This document shows, in pieces, positions 63,881 to 64,000 of a stretch of 64,000 nucleotides of DNA. Positions within the stretch are counted from its first letter, which is position 1, and each line of letters begins with the position of its first letter. The stretch spans positions 4,963,071-5,027,070 of the forward strand of contig NC_084893.1 in assembly GCF_958979055.1 (NCBI RefSeq). Direction: 5' to 3'. The notes beneath the pieces are model-generated. The model searched no databases. It had not been told where the DNA came from and saw only the letters and a program-made list of their open reading frames with translations. Origin of the DNA: Alnus glutinosa (Eukaryota > Streptophyta > Magnoliopsida > Fagales > Betulaceae). A program made the translations under genes and the position numbers.

Positions 63881-64000
63881 TCTTAATATTTAATCTGCTC
63901 ACTTTCTTTTAATTTAGGAAAAATATTAAAAAAAACTCCTCAACTAACCACCAATATTAAAATAATCCCTTCAAAATTTCAAGTTTTAAGTGTATTTAAA
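60779..64000. other. Terminal spacer without a gene
   Basis: No supported gene. Visible items: a small palindromic element at about 61056-61205 (CCTTATATGAAGG units), AT-rich spacer, a possible LTR-like fragment at about 62100-62300 (phrase CTCCGATGCCGAAGTCAGGC), a GGTAACCG-type element around 62690-62900, an A run at 62918-62946, a CTTT-rich tract (63090-63135), and an AAT/TAA microsatellite at about 63851-63880. Confidence 0.5.

Overview
The window is nuclear DNA of a flowering plant, most likely a woody eudicot. The evidence is GT-AG introns, AT-rich spacers full of small transposons, and plant-only gene families. The species cannot be fixed from the sequence; a tree lineage is inference. 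All coding models were assembled by hand from reading frames, splice sites and remembered family alignments. Exon joins were checked for phase.

Layout: (1) 0.5-6.6 kb, + strand, a complete four-exon RDR2 (RNA-dependent RNA polymerase of the siRNA/RNA-directed DNA methylation pathway), followed within 350 bp by two broken copies of its own first-exon start. (2) 9.0-9.5 kb, - strand, a small single-exon plant protein of unknown function. (3) 10.9-12.4 kb, a repeat cluster with a 72-bp tandem duplication, a fold-back element and a miniature LTR retrotransposon (TRIM). (4) 13.6-16.3 kb, - strand, a three-exon NFD2-type RNase III-like protein with a transposon-filled 2.1-kb intron. (5) 17.9-20.8 kb, - strand, a complete class II trehalose-phosphate synthase (TPS9/10 clade), probably with a leader exon near 23.6 kb. 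(6) 24-34.5 kb, a gene-poor stretch with PIF/Harbinger-like and hAT-like elements that have clear target-site duplications. (7) 34.7-38.2 kb, + strand, a four-exon multipass membrane protein with a hydrolase-like His/Asp pattern. (8) 39.4 kb, a decayed aminopropyltransferase exon, then 40.7-45.0 kb, - strand, a complete nine-exon spermidine-synthase-like gene with long AT microsatellites in its introns. (9) 45.1-55.3 kb, a gene-free stretch with two solo LTRs of one family in opposite orientation, a 410-bp non-LTR insertion and a decayed RNase H fragment. (10) 55.4-59.1 kb, + strand, a complete six-exon group III cyclic-nucleotide-gated channel. (11) 59.1-64 kb, no gene seen, only small inverted-repeat elements and simple repeats.

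The genes belong to unrelated pathways (silencing, organelle/nuclear fusion, sugar signalling, polyamines, calcium signalling), as expected for a plant chromosome; there is no operon or multi-gene system. I found no convincing undescribed system. The observations most worth following are the RDR2 5' fragments placed just after RDR2's own stop codon, the metal-hydrolase-like pattern in the uncharacterised membrane protein, the altered active-site loop and decayed neighbour of the aminopropyltransferase, and an overlapping upstream ATG at the channel gene.
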